Below are positions 17,364 through 25,200 of a stretch of 64,000 nucleotides of DNA, one piece after another; position 1 is the stretch's first letter, and each line of letters begins with the position of its first letter. The notes below the pieces were generated by a model, which saw only the letters and a program-made list of their open reading frames with translations, searched no databases and was not told where the DNA came from. Origin of the DNA: an uncultured Lachnospira sp. (GTDB taxonomy: Bacteria; Bacillota; Clostridia; Lachnospirales; Lachnospiraceae); NCBI GenBank assembly GCA_910589305.1, contig CAJUTV010000002.1, forward strand, positions 124,001 through 188,000, in the 5' to 3' direction. The position numbers and the translations under genes are program-made.

Positions 17364-18178
17364 TGGCAAAAAAAAGGCAAGAAGATGCGCCAGCGGGGTC
17401 GCCTGCTTGGATGGCAACTTTTAGTGATTTGATGAATTTGTTATTATGTTTCTTCGTTTTATTGTTCTCTATGTCAACAGTTGATGCTGAAAAGTTTCAA
17501 CAGATAGCTGCTTCATTGGCTTCTACATTCAGTGTTATGCCACAAGGTGGTTCAGCATTGATAGACCAAGGGGTTTTAATTAGCAGTGGCGCAAGTCAAC
17601 TAAATGCGCTTAGTGAATATTATAATAATGTTGGATTAAATACACATGGTGATACTTCTGAGGAAGTTGATGACGCTTATGAGACTTTAAAAAAGGAAGG
17701 TCTTGCTGAATCCGAGAAGATGGGAGAACAAATTGAAGAGCAGTTGAAGGATAAAAATATTGCTGATAAAGTTGAACTGACCGTTACAAGCGAGTATGTT
17801 CTTTTAAATCTAAATGGAGGTGTTCTTTTTGATTCTGGAAAGGCAGAAGTCAAAAGCGATGCAATTTCAATATTGGATAGAGTGGCTGATTCCATTTGGC
17901 AATATGAGCGAAATACGATTTTAATTGAAGGACATACCGACAATGTTCCAATTAATACAGCATTGTATCCAAATAATATGATGCTTTCTTTACATAGAGC
18001 ATATAATGTTTTTGATTATTTTGTTAGTACGAAGGGTTATGATAAGTCTACAATATCGTCATCAGGAAGAGGAGAAGCTGTCCCCGTTGCTACTAATGAT
18101 ACACCAGAGGGAAGAGCGCAGAATAGACGAGTAGAAATAAAGATATATAATTCATTATACAGTCAGAATAATAAATAA
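17363..18178 (+). CDS. motB: Flagellar motor stator protein MotB
   Basis: MotB anchors the stator to peptidoglycan and carries the ion-binding aspartate. The 271-residue protein has SPAWMATFSDLMNLLLCFFVLLF with D22 at the start of the single membrane helix. An OmpA-like peptidoglycan-binding domain covers about 140-265, with IEGHTDNVPI and GRGEAVPVATNDTPEGRAQNRRVEI. It is coupled to motA by overlapping stop and start. Ion specificity cannot be told from this. Confidence 0.96.
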   Translation: MAKKRQEDAPAGSPAWMATFSDLMNLLLCFFVLLFSMSTVDAEKFQQIAASLASTFSVMPQGGSALIDQGVLISSGASQLNALSEYYNNVGLNTHGDTSEEVDDAYETLKKEGLAESEKMGEQIEEQLKDKNIADKVELTVTSEYVLLNLNGGVLFDSGKAEVKSDAISILDRVADSIWQYERNTILIEGHTDNVPINTALYPNNMMLSLHRAYNVFDYFVSTKGYDKSTISSSGRGEAVPVATNDTPEGRAQNRRVEIKIYNSLYSQNNK

Positions 18179-18195
18179 TAGAGGTGGGAAAAGTC

Positions 18196-18723
18196 ATGAA
18201 GAAGAGTATGTTGAATATTATAACATTAGCACTTGTGTTAATTAATTTAGTTTTAACGGTTGTATTGACATTTTCATTGGTATCTACAAACACAAAAACA
18301 AATAATCTTATATCAAAGGTAGCACAGATTATTGATTTGGATGCTGGTGGTGTATTATCGTCTAATACACAAGGCTCAAATAGCGTTGCTGTTGACGATA
18401 TACAATATATTGATGCGATGAGTGGAGATTCTAATAGTATTATTGTTTCATTTCCGGATGGAGGAAAAGCACATCATGTTATATTAAAAGTTACATTAGG
18501 GCTTAATAAAAAATCAAAAGATTATGAAACAAAGGCTACTAGCATTAATAATGGTATGAAGCTTATAGTAAGTCAGATTACAACAGAAGCTCTTAAGTAT
18601 ACCTATGAATCAATTTCAGCGAACAAAACAAAGATAGAGCAAAATCTTCTTATAGCTCTTCAGGATCAATTTGAAACGGAGACAATATGTTCAGTTATCG
18701 TATCAGAAATCACAATGGGATGA
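18196..18723 (+). CDS. fliL: Flagellar basal body-associated protein FliL
   Basis: FliL surrounds and stabilises the stator. The 175-residue protein has a short cytoplasmic N-terminus, one membrane helix at about 9-30 and a periplasmic domain ending DQFETETICSVIVSEITMG. ATG 18196 follows a GAGGTGGG ribosome binding site; a GTG at 18184 lies inside that site. Position between motB and fliM matches B. subtilis. The sequence is divergent, so the call leans on topology and context. Confidence 0.82.
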   Translation: MKKSMLNIITLALVLINLVLTVVLTFSLVSTNTKTNNLISKVAQIIDLDAGGVLSSNTQGSNSVAVDDIQYIDAMSGDSNSIIVSFPDGGKAHHVILKVTLGLNKKSKDYETKATSINNGMKLIVSQITTEALKYTYESISANKTKIEQNLLIALQDQFETETICSVIVSEITMG

Positions 18724-18783
18724 TAACAACATATTTTGATTATCATTTTGATGTAACATTAGACCTACGAGGAGGTGAGGAAG

Positions 18784-19764
18784 ATGAGCGATGTTCTGTC
18801 GCAAAATGAGATTGATAATCTGCTTAAAGCATTAAGTACAGGTGAGCTAGATATCGATGAAGCAAAATCAGATGAAAAGCAGGTTAAAAATTATGACTTT
18901 GCCAGACCAGCTAAGTTTTCCAAAGAACATTTAAGAACACTAGAGATAATTTTTGAACATTTTGCACGTTTGCTTGCGACAAATCTCCCAGCATACTTAC
19001 GTAAATCAGTAAGTGTTGATGTTGTAAACTCAGAGGTTGTTATTTATTCGGAGTTTTCTAATGCGTTATCAAATCCTGTGCTGTTGGGAGTTATCAGTAT
19101 GAATCCATTGGTGGGCAATTGTATAATGGAGATGGCATCAAATCTTGGATATTCTATTATTGATAGGCTGCTTGGAGGTCCAGGTGCTTCCATTGATAAG
19201 CAAAGAGAGTATTCAGAGATTGAGCTGACAATATTAGAACGAATTTTTGCAATATGTGTTAATTTGCTTCAAGAGCCTTGGGAGAGTGTTGTTAAAATAT
19301 CTCCAAGAATTGAAAGAATTGAAACAAATTCGCAGTTTGCTCAGATTATATCACCAAGTGAAACAATTGCAATTATCACTCTTAACATTAAAATTGGAGA
19401 TGTTGAGGGACTTATGAATATTTGTCTTCCTTTTGATACGTTGGAGCCAATTATTGATAAATTAAATACAAAATATTGGTTCTCAAGCATGAAAGAAAAA
19501 GATGGAACCTCATATGAAGATACTATTGAGACAATTATTAGCAGGGCTAAGATTCCTGTTAAGACAGTTTTAGGTACAAGTACGATAAGCGTTGCTGATT
19601 TTGGAAATCTTCAAGTTGGAGATGTTATTAGAATCAATAGGAATGTGGATGAGGAATTAGAAGTATATGTAGGCAATATTAAGAAATTTATGGCATTGCC
19701 TGGATATTACGACGACAAATATGCAGTAAGAATTACTGAAGTAATTAGAGAGGAGAGTGATTAG
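18784..19764 (+). CDS. fliM: Flagellar motor switch protein FliM
   Basis: FliM is the C-ring subunit that receives CheY-P. The 326-residue protein starts MSDVLSQNEIDNLLKAL, the conserved CheY-binding N-terminal peptide. It has a CheC-like middle domain with LGGPGASIDKQREYSEIELTILERI, and a C-terminal SPOA domain at about 250-320. GGAGGTGAGG stands before ATG 18784. Its TAG overlaps a GTG, with the fliY ATG 2 nt further on. Confidence 0.96.
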   Translation: MSDVLSQNEIDNLLKALSTGELDIDEAKSDEKQVKNYDFARPAKFSKEHLRTLEIIFEHFARLLATNLPAYLRKSVSVDVVNSEVVIYSEFSNALSNPVLLGVISMNPLVGNCIMEMASNLGYSIIDRLLGGPGASIDKQREYSEIELTILERIFAICVNLLQEPWESVVKISPRIERIETNSQFAQIISPSETIAIITLNIKIGDVEGLMNICLPFDTLEPIIDKLNTKYWFSSMKEKDGTSYEDTIETIISRAKIPVKTVLGTSTISVADFGNLQVGDVIRINRNVDEELEVYVGNIKKFMALPGYYDDKYAVRITEVIREESD

Positions 19765-19766
19765 TG

Positions 19767-21029
19767 ATGGATGGCATGTTGTCACAAGATGAAATAAATG
19801 CATTGCTTAATGGGGTAGATACAGGTGGAGAAGAATCAGATATGACATCGTCAGAAGGTGACAATACAGGCTTTGTGTTAGAAGAATTTGAAAAAGATGC
19901 TGTTGGTGAAATATCCAATATAAGTATGGGGACAGCGGCAACTACTTTAAGTTCATTGCTTAACCAAAAAGTAAATATAACGACACCATCTGTAAGTGTA
20001 GCTACTTGGGATGATTTATCAACAAAGTATGACAGACCTTGTGTTATGATGCAGATTTCATATAAAGAAGGAATTGATGGCAATAATGTACTGATTCTTA
20101 AAGAACATGATGTCCGAATCATTACAGACCTTATGATGGGAGGTTCTGGGCAAGTTGAAGATGATGAAGATTTGACAGAACTGCATCTTAGTGCCATTGG
20201 TGAGGCGATGAATCAAATGATGGGTTCCGCTGCAACGTCAATGTCATCTATGTTTAATCGAAAGATTGATATCAGTCCTCCAATAGCAAATATTATAGAT
20301 ACATATAGTACAGAATTGGATAATCTTCCAGAGTTTCTTTTAGGGCAATTTGTAATGGTTGCTTTTAAGATGGAAATAGGAGATTTAATCAATAGTGAGA
20401 TTATGCAGTTATATCCAATTGAATTTGCAAAAGAGCTGTTGCAGTTGTTTACGATAGATTCATCAGAATCAGAGAGTGCTCCAGAACCAGCACCAAGTCC
20501 AACACCGGCACCAGCACCAGAGCCAGCTCCACAGCCAATGCAGGGTATGGCACCACAGCAAGGAATGGATATGTCAGCAGGGCAAGGAATGCCAATGCAG
20601 GGTATGCCGATGCAAGGTATGCCATATGGTTATCCACCACAAGGAATGCCAATGCAAGGTATGCCATATGGTTACCCACCACAGGGAATGCCAATGCAAG
20701 GTATGCCATATGGTTATCCACCACAACAAGATATCAATGTTTCTCAAGCCTCTTTTCAGCCATTTGTTGGTGATGTGGGTGGTATGTCAAAGAGAGAAAA
20801 TATTGATTTGATTATGGATGTACCATTAGAGGTAACTGTAGAACTTGGAAGAACAAGCAAATCCATTAAGGATATTCTTGAATTTGCACCAGGTACAATT
20901 GTTGAGTTAAATAAAATTGCTGGAGAGGCAATCGATGTACTTGTCAATGGCAAGTATGTTGCAAAAGGTGAAGTTGTAGTTATTGAGGAAAGTTTTGGTG
21001 TTAGAATAACAGAAATTATTAAAGATTAA
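19767..21029 (+). CDS. fliY: Flagellar motor switch protein/CheY-P phosphatase FliY (FliN fusion)
   Basis: FliY combines a FliM-like CheY-binding peptide (MLSQDEINALLNGVD), a CheC-like phosphatase core and a C-terminal FliN/SPOA domain. Both phosphatase motifs are intact: DAVGEISN and SAIGEAMN, each with the D/S-x3-E-x2-N pattern. Between core and SPOA lies a linker of about 100 residues rich in Pro, Ala, Met and Gln, with three QGMPMQGMPYGYPP units. The SPOA part starts around residue 340 (IDLIMDVPLEVTVELG). ATG 19767 is preferred to the overlapping GTG 19764. The protein is 420 residues, longer than the roughly 380 of B. subtilis because of the linker. Confidence 0.95.
   Translation: MDGMLSQDEINALLNGVDTGGEESDMTSSEGDNTGFVLEEFEKDAVGEISNISMGTAATTLSSLLNQKVNITTPSVSVATWDDLSTKYDRPCVMMQISYKEGIDGNNVLILKEHDVRIITDLMMGGSGQVEDDEDLTELHLSAIGEAMNQMMGSAATSMSSMFNRKIDISPPIANIIDTYSTELDNLPEFLLGQFVMVAFKMEIGDLINSEIMQLYPIEFAKELLQLFTIDSSESESAPEPAPSPTPAPAPEPAPQPMQGMAPQQGMDMSAGQGMPMQGMPMQGMPYGYPPQGMPMQGMPYGYPPQGMPMQGMPYGYPPQQDINVSQASFQPFVGDVGGMSKRENIDLIMDVPLEVTVELGRTSKSIKDILEFAPGTIVELNKIAGEAIDVLVNGKYVAKGEVVVIEESFGVRITEIIKD
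20583..20723 (+). repeat. 42-nt in-frame tandem repeat inside fliY
   Basis: Three nearly identical 42-nt units encode QGMPMQGMPYGYPP. The first is extended by an extra QGMPM step. The units differ mostly at synonymous positions, so the amino-acid repeat is being kept. The number of copies could vary between strains by slippage. Confidence 0.9.
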
Positions 21030-21033
21030 TAAG

Positions 21034-21138
21034 TTGTCAAAAAATAACAGCTTGTTAAGGGTAACAAATTGTTAAGAAATAAAGATTTGCTAAAAATAAC
21101 AATTTATTAAGGATTAATAAATTGAAAAAAAACAGTAG
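21034..21138 (+). repeat. 17-18 nt imperfect tandem repeats upstream of cheY
   Basis: Six units begin at 21034, 21052, 21069, 21087, 21104 and 21122, so spacing alternates 18, 17, 18, 17, 18. Each starts with a TTGTYAAG-like word, or a variant of it, followed by an A-rich half. It can also be read as three 35-nt units. The tract fills most of the fliY-cheY gap. No promoter with both elements is clear after it, although a TATAAT is at 21159-21164. Confidence 0.65.
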
Positions 21139-21211
21139 GAAAATTGTTTTTGATGTAGTATAATACTTTTAAGTTGATACTGTGAACAATAAAAGATAGG
21201 AGATATATGAT

Positions 21212-21574
21212 ATGGCAAAGAATATTTTAGTATGCGATGATGCAGCGTTTATGAGAATGATGATTAAGGATATTCTCACCAAAAACGGTTACAATATTGC
21301 AGGTGAGGCTGAGAATGGTGCAAAAGCTGTTGAAAAATATGCAGAACTTAAGCCAGATTTAGTTCTTATGGATATAACTATGCCTGAAATGGACGGAATT
21401 GAGGCTCTTAAGAAGATTAAAGCATCCGATGCGAATGCTTCTGTTATTATGTGCTCTGCTATGGGTCAGCAAGCGATGGTTATTGAGTCAATTCAGTCAG
21501 GAGCTAAAGATTTTATCGTTAAGCCATTCCAGGCTGATAGAGTAATAGAGGCTGTTCAGAAGGTTGTTGGATAA
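21212..21574 (+). CDS. cheY: Chemotaxis response regulator CheY
   Basis: CheY-P binds FliM and FliY to change motor behaviour. The 120-residue single receiver domain has the acidic pair D9/D10, the phosphoacceptor D54 in LVLMDITMPEMDG, S82 in the Ser/Thr position and K104 in IVKPF. An AGGAG ribosome binding site precedes the ATG. The stop overlaps the fliO start (TAATG). The location inside the flagellar operon next to fliY identifies it as CheY rather than another receiver. Confidence 0.96.
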   Translation: MAKNILVCDDAAFMRMMIKDILTKNGYNIAGEAENGAKAVEKYAELKPDLVLMDITMPEMDGIEALKKIKASDANASVIMCSAMGQQAMVIESIQSGAKDFIVKPFQADRVIEAVQKVVG

Positions 21575-21942
21575 TGTTACTGTCTGTATCTTCTAGCCGC
21601 ATAGAGGCATTTGTACAATTAATTACATTGGTGATTATATTTGCACTTGTATTGGCTATGACGTATTTTGCTACAAGATTTGTAGGCAATTACAAAAAAG
21701 AGAAGATGGCTGGAAGCAATATTTCAGTTTTAGAGACATTTCGATTATCTAATAGTAAATATATTCAGATAATAAAGATGGGCAGTAAATTTCTTGCAAT
21801 TGCTATATGTAAGGATTCTGTGACTGTACTATGTGAGTTACAGGAGAGTGATTTGGAATTTACGGAAGTATCAACTCAAATTAAGTCTGAAAACTTCAAA
21901 GCAGTTTTAGATAAGTTTAGGAAAGACAAGCCGAAAAGTTAG
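21574..21942 (+). CDS. fliO: Flagellar biosynthetic protein FliO (FliZ)
   Basis: FliO helps assemble the FliP ring of the export gate. The 122-residue protein has one membrane helix at about 14-34 and a short cytoplasmic domain with VLETFRLSNSKYIQIIKMGSKFLAIAI, which resembles the FliO/YscQ-like pattern. The start overlaps the cheY stop. Identity comes from topology, this motif and the cheY-fliO-fliP order. Confidence 0.85.
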   Translation: MLLSVSSSRIEAFVQLITLVIIFALVLAMTYFATRFVGNYKKEKMAGSNISVLETFRLSNSKYIQIIKMGSKFLAIAICKDSVTVLCELQESDLEFTEVSTQIKSENFKAVLDKFRKDKPKS

Positions 21943-21957
21943 GCGAGATTAATATAT

Positions 21958-22749
21958 ATGTTGCATTTTTTAAAGAAACACGGAAGAAAAATTATTGTTA
22001 TATCGTTATGTATTTCAGCCGTATTTGCTTTGTTTTCTATACTTACAGTAAGAGCGATGGCGGCTGAAGATGATAATAATTTAATAAGTATTGGTATCTC
22101 AGCAGGAGATGGTTCAGACCTTGCCAGCGTGTTACAGATGCTTTTAGTTCTCACTGTGATTTCATTGGCACCATCTATTTTAATGTTGGTAACTTCATTT
22201 ACAAGAATTGTGATTGTGATGCATTTTACAAGAGCAGCACTTGGTACACAGACGGTTCCGCCGAATCAAGTTATAGTTGGTTTGTCTTTATTTTTGACAT
22301 TTTTTATTATGGCTCCGACTTTTAATGAAGTTTATCAAAGTGCTATAGAACCACTTACAAGAAGTGAAGTCACTGCAGAAGAGGCATTTGATATAGGAGT
22401 AAAGCCGTTGAGGCAATTTATGTTAAAGCAAGTCTCTACAAAGGATTTAGACACTTTTTTAAGAATTGCTGAGTATGAAGAAGGTTCAATAACATCTGAA
22501 GACGATATTCCTTTGAGAGTGTTGATTCCAAGTTTTATTATAAGCGAACTTAGAATAGCATTTATTATTGGGTTTTTAATATATTTGCCTTTTATTGTTA
22601 TTGATATGGTGGTGTCATCTACACTGATGTCAATGGGTATGATGATGTTGCCTCCTACAACAATTTCTACACCATTTAAGATTTTGTTATTTGTAATGGC
22701 AGATGGTTGGAATTTGATTATTGGTAATCTTATGAATACTTTTAAATAA
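21958..22749 (+). CDS. fliP: Flagellar export gate protein FliP
   Basis: FliP is the main subunit of the export gate core. The 263-residue protein starts with a likely cleaved signal sequence (about 1-35, ending near VRAMAAED). It has four further hydrophobic segments and the family signatures SFTRIVIVMHFTR and GMMMLPPTTISTPFKILLFV. The fliP-fliQ-fliR order follows, although an unusual 121-nt gap separates it from fliQ. Confidence 0.96.
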   Translation: MLHFLKKHGRKIIVISLCISAVFALFSILTVRAMAAEDDNNLISIGISAGDGSDLASVLQMLLVLTVISLAPSILMLVTSFTRIVIVMHFTRAALGTQTVPPNQVIVGLSLFLTFFIMAPTFNEVYQSAIEPLTRSEVTAEEAFDIGVKPLRQFMLKQVSTKDLDTFLRIAEYEEGSITSEDDIPLRVLIPSFIISELRIAFIIGFLIYLPFIVIDMVVSSTLMSMGMMMLPPTTISTPFKILLFVMADGWNLIIGNLMNTFK

Positions 22750-22777
22750 TTTTTAATATTGTTGATAGCATGAATCA

Positions 22778-22850
22778 AACTTAATTGTCAAGTAGAACTT
22801 AATTTTCAAGTGTATTTTGTTTTTTAAGTATAAAGCTTGTTTTTAAGTAC
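22778..22850 (+). repeat. 18-19 nt imperfect tandem repeats upstream of fliQ
   Basis: Four units share TTKTYAAGTR. The G of that word recurs at 22792, 22810, 22828 and 22847, giving spacings of 18, 18 and 19. The first two units (AACTTAATTGTCAAGTAG and AACTTAATTTTCAAGTGT) are the most alike. The core word resembles that of the tract before cheY, on the same strand. The tract ends just before the fliQ ribosome binding site. Confidence 0.65.
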
Positions 22851-22870
22851 AAACGGGAGTGAAAATTAAT

Positions 22871-23140
22871 ATGACTAGTGGAGATGTTATCAGTATAGCA
22901 AGAGAGACTGTATGGATTATTGTTAAGACAGCAGTTCCTGTACTATTGGTATCTATGATTGTTGGTCTTATTATTAGTTTGTTTCAAACATTGACATCTA
23001 TCCAGGAACAGACATTGACATTTGTTCCAAAATTATTAGCTATTTTGATTGCACTTATGGTGATGGGTTCTTGGATACTTAATGAGATTGTAGAGTTTAT
23101 GGATACTTTGTGGGGTAATTTCTCACAATATATAACATAG
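22871..23140 (+). CDS. fliQ: Flagellar export gate protein FliQ
   Basis: FliQ packs around the FliP-FliR core of the export gate. The 89-residue protein has two membrane helices (about 14-40 and 50-75). It carries the family segment LIISLFQTLTSIQEQTLTFVPK. The length of 89 is exactly typical. ATG 22871 follows a GGGAG site; a GTG at 22859 is in frame but lacks one. fliR begins 21 nt after the stop. Confidence 0.96.
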   Translation: MTSGDVISIARETVWIIVKTAVPVLLVSMIVGLIISLFQTLTSIQEQTLTFVPKLLAILIALMVMGSWILNEIVEFMDTLWGNFSQYIT

Positions 23141-23161
23141 TTTTCATGGAGAAACATAAAG

Positions 23162-23941
23162 ATGATTAATTACGAAGTTGCTTTGAGTCAGTTTGAAATA
23201 TTTGTACTGATTCTAATAAGGATGGCTTCTTTTGTATATGTTGCACCATTTTTTAACACAGCTAATACACCTCGACGTGTCAAGGTGGGATTAGCTTTTT
23301 TTATGACAGTTTTGGTGTATACTTCCAATATCGGAATTGAAGTTCATTATGAAGGTGTTATAGAGTATATCGCATTTATTGTTAAAGAAACGATAGTAGG
23401 ATTAATATTAGGAGCAACCGCTTCATTTTGTGTTCAGATAATTATGTTTGCAGGTAAAATTATAGATATGGATACAGGTCTTGCGATGGCACAGATTATG
23501 GACCCAACAACAAGGATGCAGATAGGTATCTTTACAAATTTTTATTATTATTTAATTTTGCTGCTTTTGATGATTTCAGGTTTGCATCGATATTTAGTTG
23601 CTGCAATTGTGGAGACGTATAAGGTTATTCCAGTGGGAGGAGCAGTGTTTTCGGCATCGATTCATACAGATATTGTCTCGTTTATGTCCGATTATTTTGT
23701 ATACGGATTTAGAATTGCGCTTCCGATTTTTGCAACAACACTTCTTGTCAATGTGGTATTAGCGATATTAGCTAGAGTGGCACCACAGATGAATATGTTT
23801 GTTGTAGGTATGCAGTTAAAAATATTTACAGGTATATTTGTTATATTTTTCACAATAGTGATGTTGCCATCTATTTCAACAATGATTGAAAATATTATAA
23901 GAACATTAATGGCATCGTTAGTAAGGGGAATGAGTCCATAA
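23162..23941 (+). CDS. fliR: Flagellar export gate protein FliR
   Basis: FliR completes the FliPQR export gate. The 259-residue protein has about six hydrophobic segments. The family motif FAGKIIDMDTGLAMAQIMDP lies around residues 98-117. GGAG precedes the ATG. The stop overlaps the flhB start (TAATG), and in some clostridia the two are even fused, so coupling is expected. Confidence 0.95.
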   Translation: MINYEVALSQFEIFVLILIRMASFVYVAPFFNTANTPRRVKVGLAFFMTVLVYTSNIGIEVHYEGVIEYIAFIVKETIVGLILGATASFCVQIIMFAGKIIDMDTGLAMAQIMDPTTRMQIGIFTNFYYYLILLLLMISGLHRYLVAAIVETYKVIPVGGAVFSASIHTDIVSFMSDYFVYGFRIALPIFATTLLVNVVLAILARVAPQMNMFVVGMQLKIFTGIFVIFFTIVMLPSISTMIENIIRTLMASLVRGMSP

Positions 23942-25113
23942 TGAAAAATCAGGATAGAAAAGAAATATTGGAAGTATACTCGTCTGGTTTAATTTATCCA
24001 GTGGTGGCATATAATCTTCAGTTTTTTGCTAAGGATGGACCTGGCGGAGAAAAAACAGAACCTGCTACACCAAAAAAATTAAATGAAACTAGAGAGAATG
24101 GTCAGGTTGCCAAAAGTAAAGAGCTTATAATGGCTATTTCATTGTTGGCATTGTTTATTATCATAAAAATATATATTGGCAATATGGGAGAAAAGCTGAT
24201 AAGCACCTTTAAAGATTTTTATAGCAGCTTTGATGTGATTGTCGGAGATAGCAGCAAAGGTTATCCCGTTGGATTGGCGTGTTCAACCGTTGGAAATATG
24301 TTTATGAGCATATTAAATATTGTTGTTCCTATTCTTTTAATTGCAGTTGTTATTTCTGTTTTGGGAAATATGCTTCAGCAAAGCTGGAAAGTAACAGCAA
24401 AACCGATGAAGCCAAAACTAAACAAGATAAGTCCGCTCAGTGGTTTTAAGAGGATATTTTCAGTACGACAGTTGCTGGAATTATTGAAATCAATTGCTAT
24501 GATGACCATTATTGGAATTGTCGTATATACAACGATTATGGATAAAGTTGGATTATTGCTGTCGTTTTATGATATCACATTATATGCAGCTTTAAGTACC
24601 ATTGGCGAAATTATTATTGAACTTGGCATTAAAATAAGTATGATATTTCTTATCATTGGATTTATTGATTTAATGTATCAAAAACATAAATTTAAAGAAG
24701 ATACAAAGATGACAAAGCAGGAAGTAAAAGATGAGTATAAAAATGCAGAAGGTGACCCTCAAGTTAAAAGTCAAGTAAGGCGAAGAATGATGGAGGTGTC
24801 TAGGCGAAGGATGATGCAGCAATTGCCAGAAGCGGATGTTGTCATTACAAACCCTACCCATTTTGCAGTTGCATTAAAATATGAACCCGATAGTGGGATG
24901 GCACCAGTTGTTATTGCTAAAGGAGCAGACCATCTTGCATTTCAGATTAAAGACAGGGCAAGGGAATGTAATGTAGCGATTGTCGAAAATAAGCCGCTTG
25001 CAAGAATTTTGTATCATAATGTTGATATTGGAATGGAGATTCCTCCAGAATTATATCAGGCTGTGGCAGAGATACTGGCAAATATTTTAAGGCCAATTTA
25101 TAAGGCAGAATAA
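23941..25113 (+). CDS. flhB: Flagellar export switch protein FlhB
   Basis: FlhB controls the change of export substrate from rod/hook to filament. The 390-residue protein has YNLQFFA followed by EKTEPATPKKLNETRENGQVAKS, four membrane helices (about 55-235) and a cytoplasmic domain. That domain has the self-cleavage motif NPTH in VVITNPTHFAVALKY. About 20 residues precede the usual YNLQFFA start. They are translated from the ATG that overlaps the fliR stop; no better start with a ribosome binding site is visible. Confidence 0.96.
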   Translation: MKNQDRKEILEVYSSGLIYPVVAYNLQFFAKDGPGGEKTEPATPKKLNETRENGQVAKSKELIMAISLLALFIIIKIYIGNMGEKLISTFKDFYSSFDVIVGDSSKGYPVGLACSTVGNMFMSILNIVVPILLIAVVISVLGNMLQQSWKVTAKPMKPKLNKISPLSGFKRIFSVRQLLELLKSIAMMTIIGIVVYTTIMDKVGLLLSFYDITLYAALSTIGEIIIELGIKISMIFLIIGFIDLMYQKHKFKEDTKMTKQEVKDEYKNAEGDPQVKSQVRRRMMEVSRRRMMQQLPEADVVITNPTHFAVALKYEPDSGMAPVVIAKGADHLAFQIKDRARECNVAIVENKPLARILYHNVDIGMEIPPELYQAVAEILANILRPIYKAE

Positions 25114-25200
25114 AGAACCATGTTGAATAAATGATTAAAAAATGTTATTATAAAAAGTGATGCTGTATCATATTACATATGAAAGGAGGATTAAGAAGCT

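Noticed and set aside
20583..20723. Regular repeats that might suggest a CRISPR array
   Set aside because: The 42-nt units are contiguous, in frame and coding, without spacers.
20476..20811. 111-codon plus-strand frame overlapping fliY
   Set aside because: It is created by the repetitive fliY linker read in another frame; Gln/His/Cys-rich with no support.
21159..21164. Perfect TATAAT before cheY as a promoter
   Set aside because: No -35-like sequence at 16-18 nt and no extended -10 TG; left as an isolated word.
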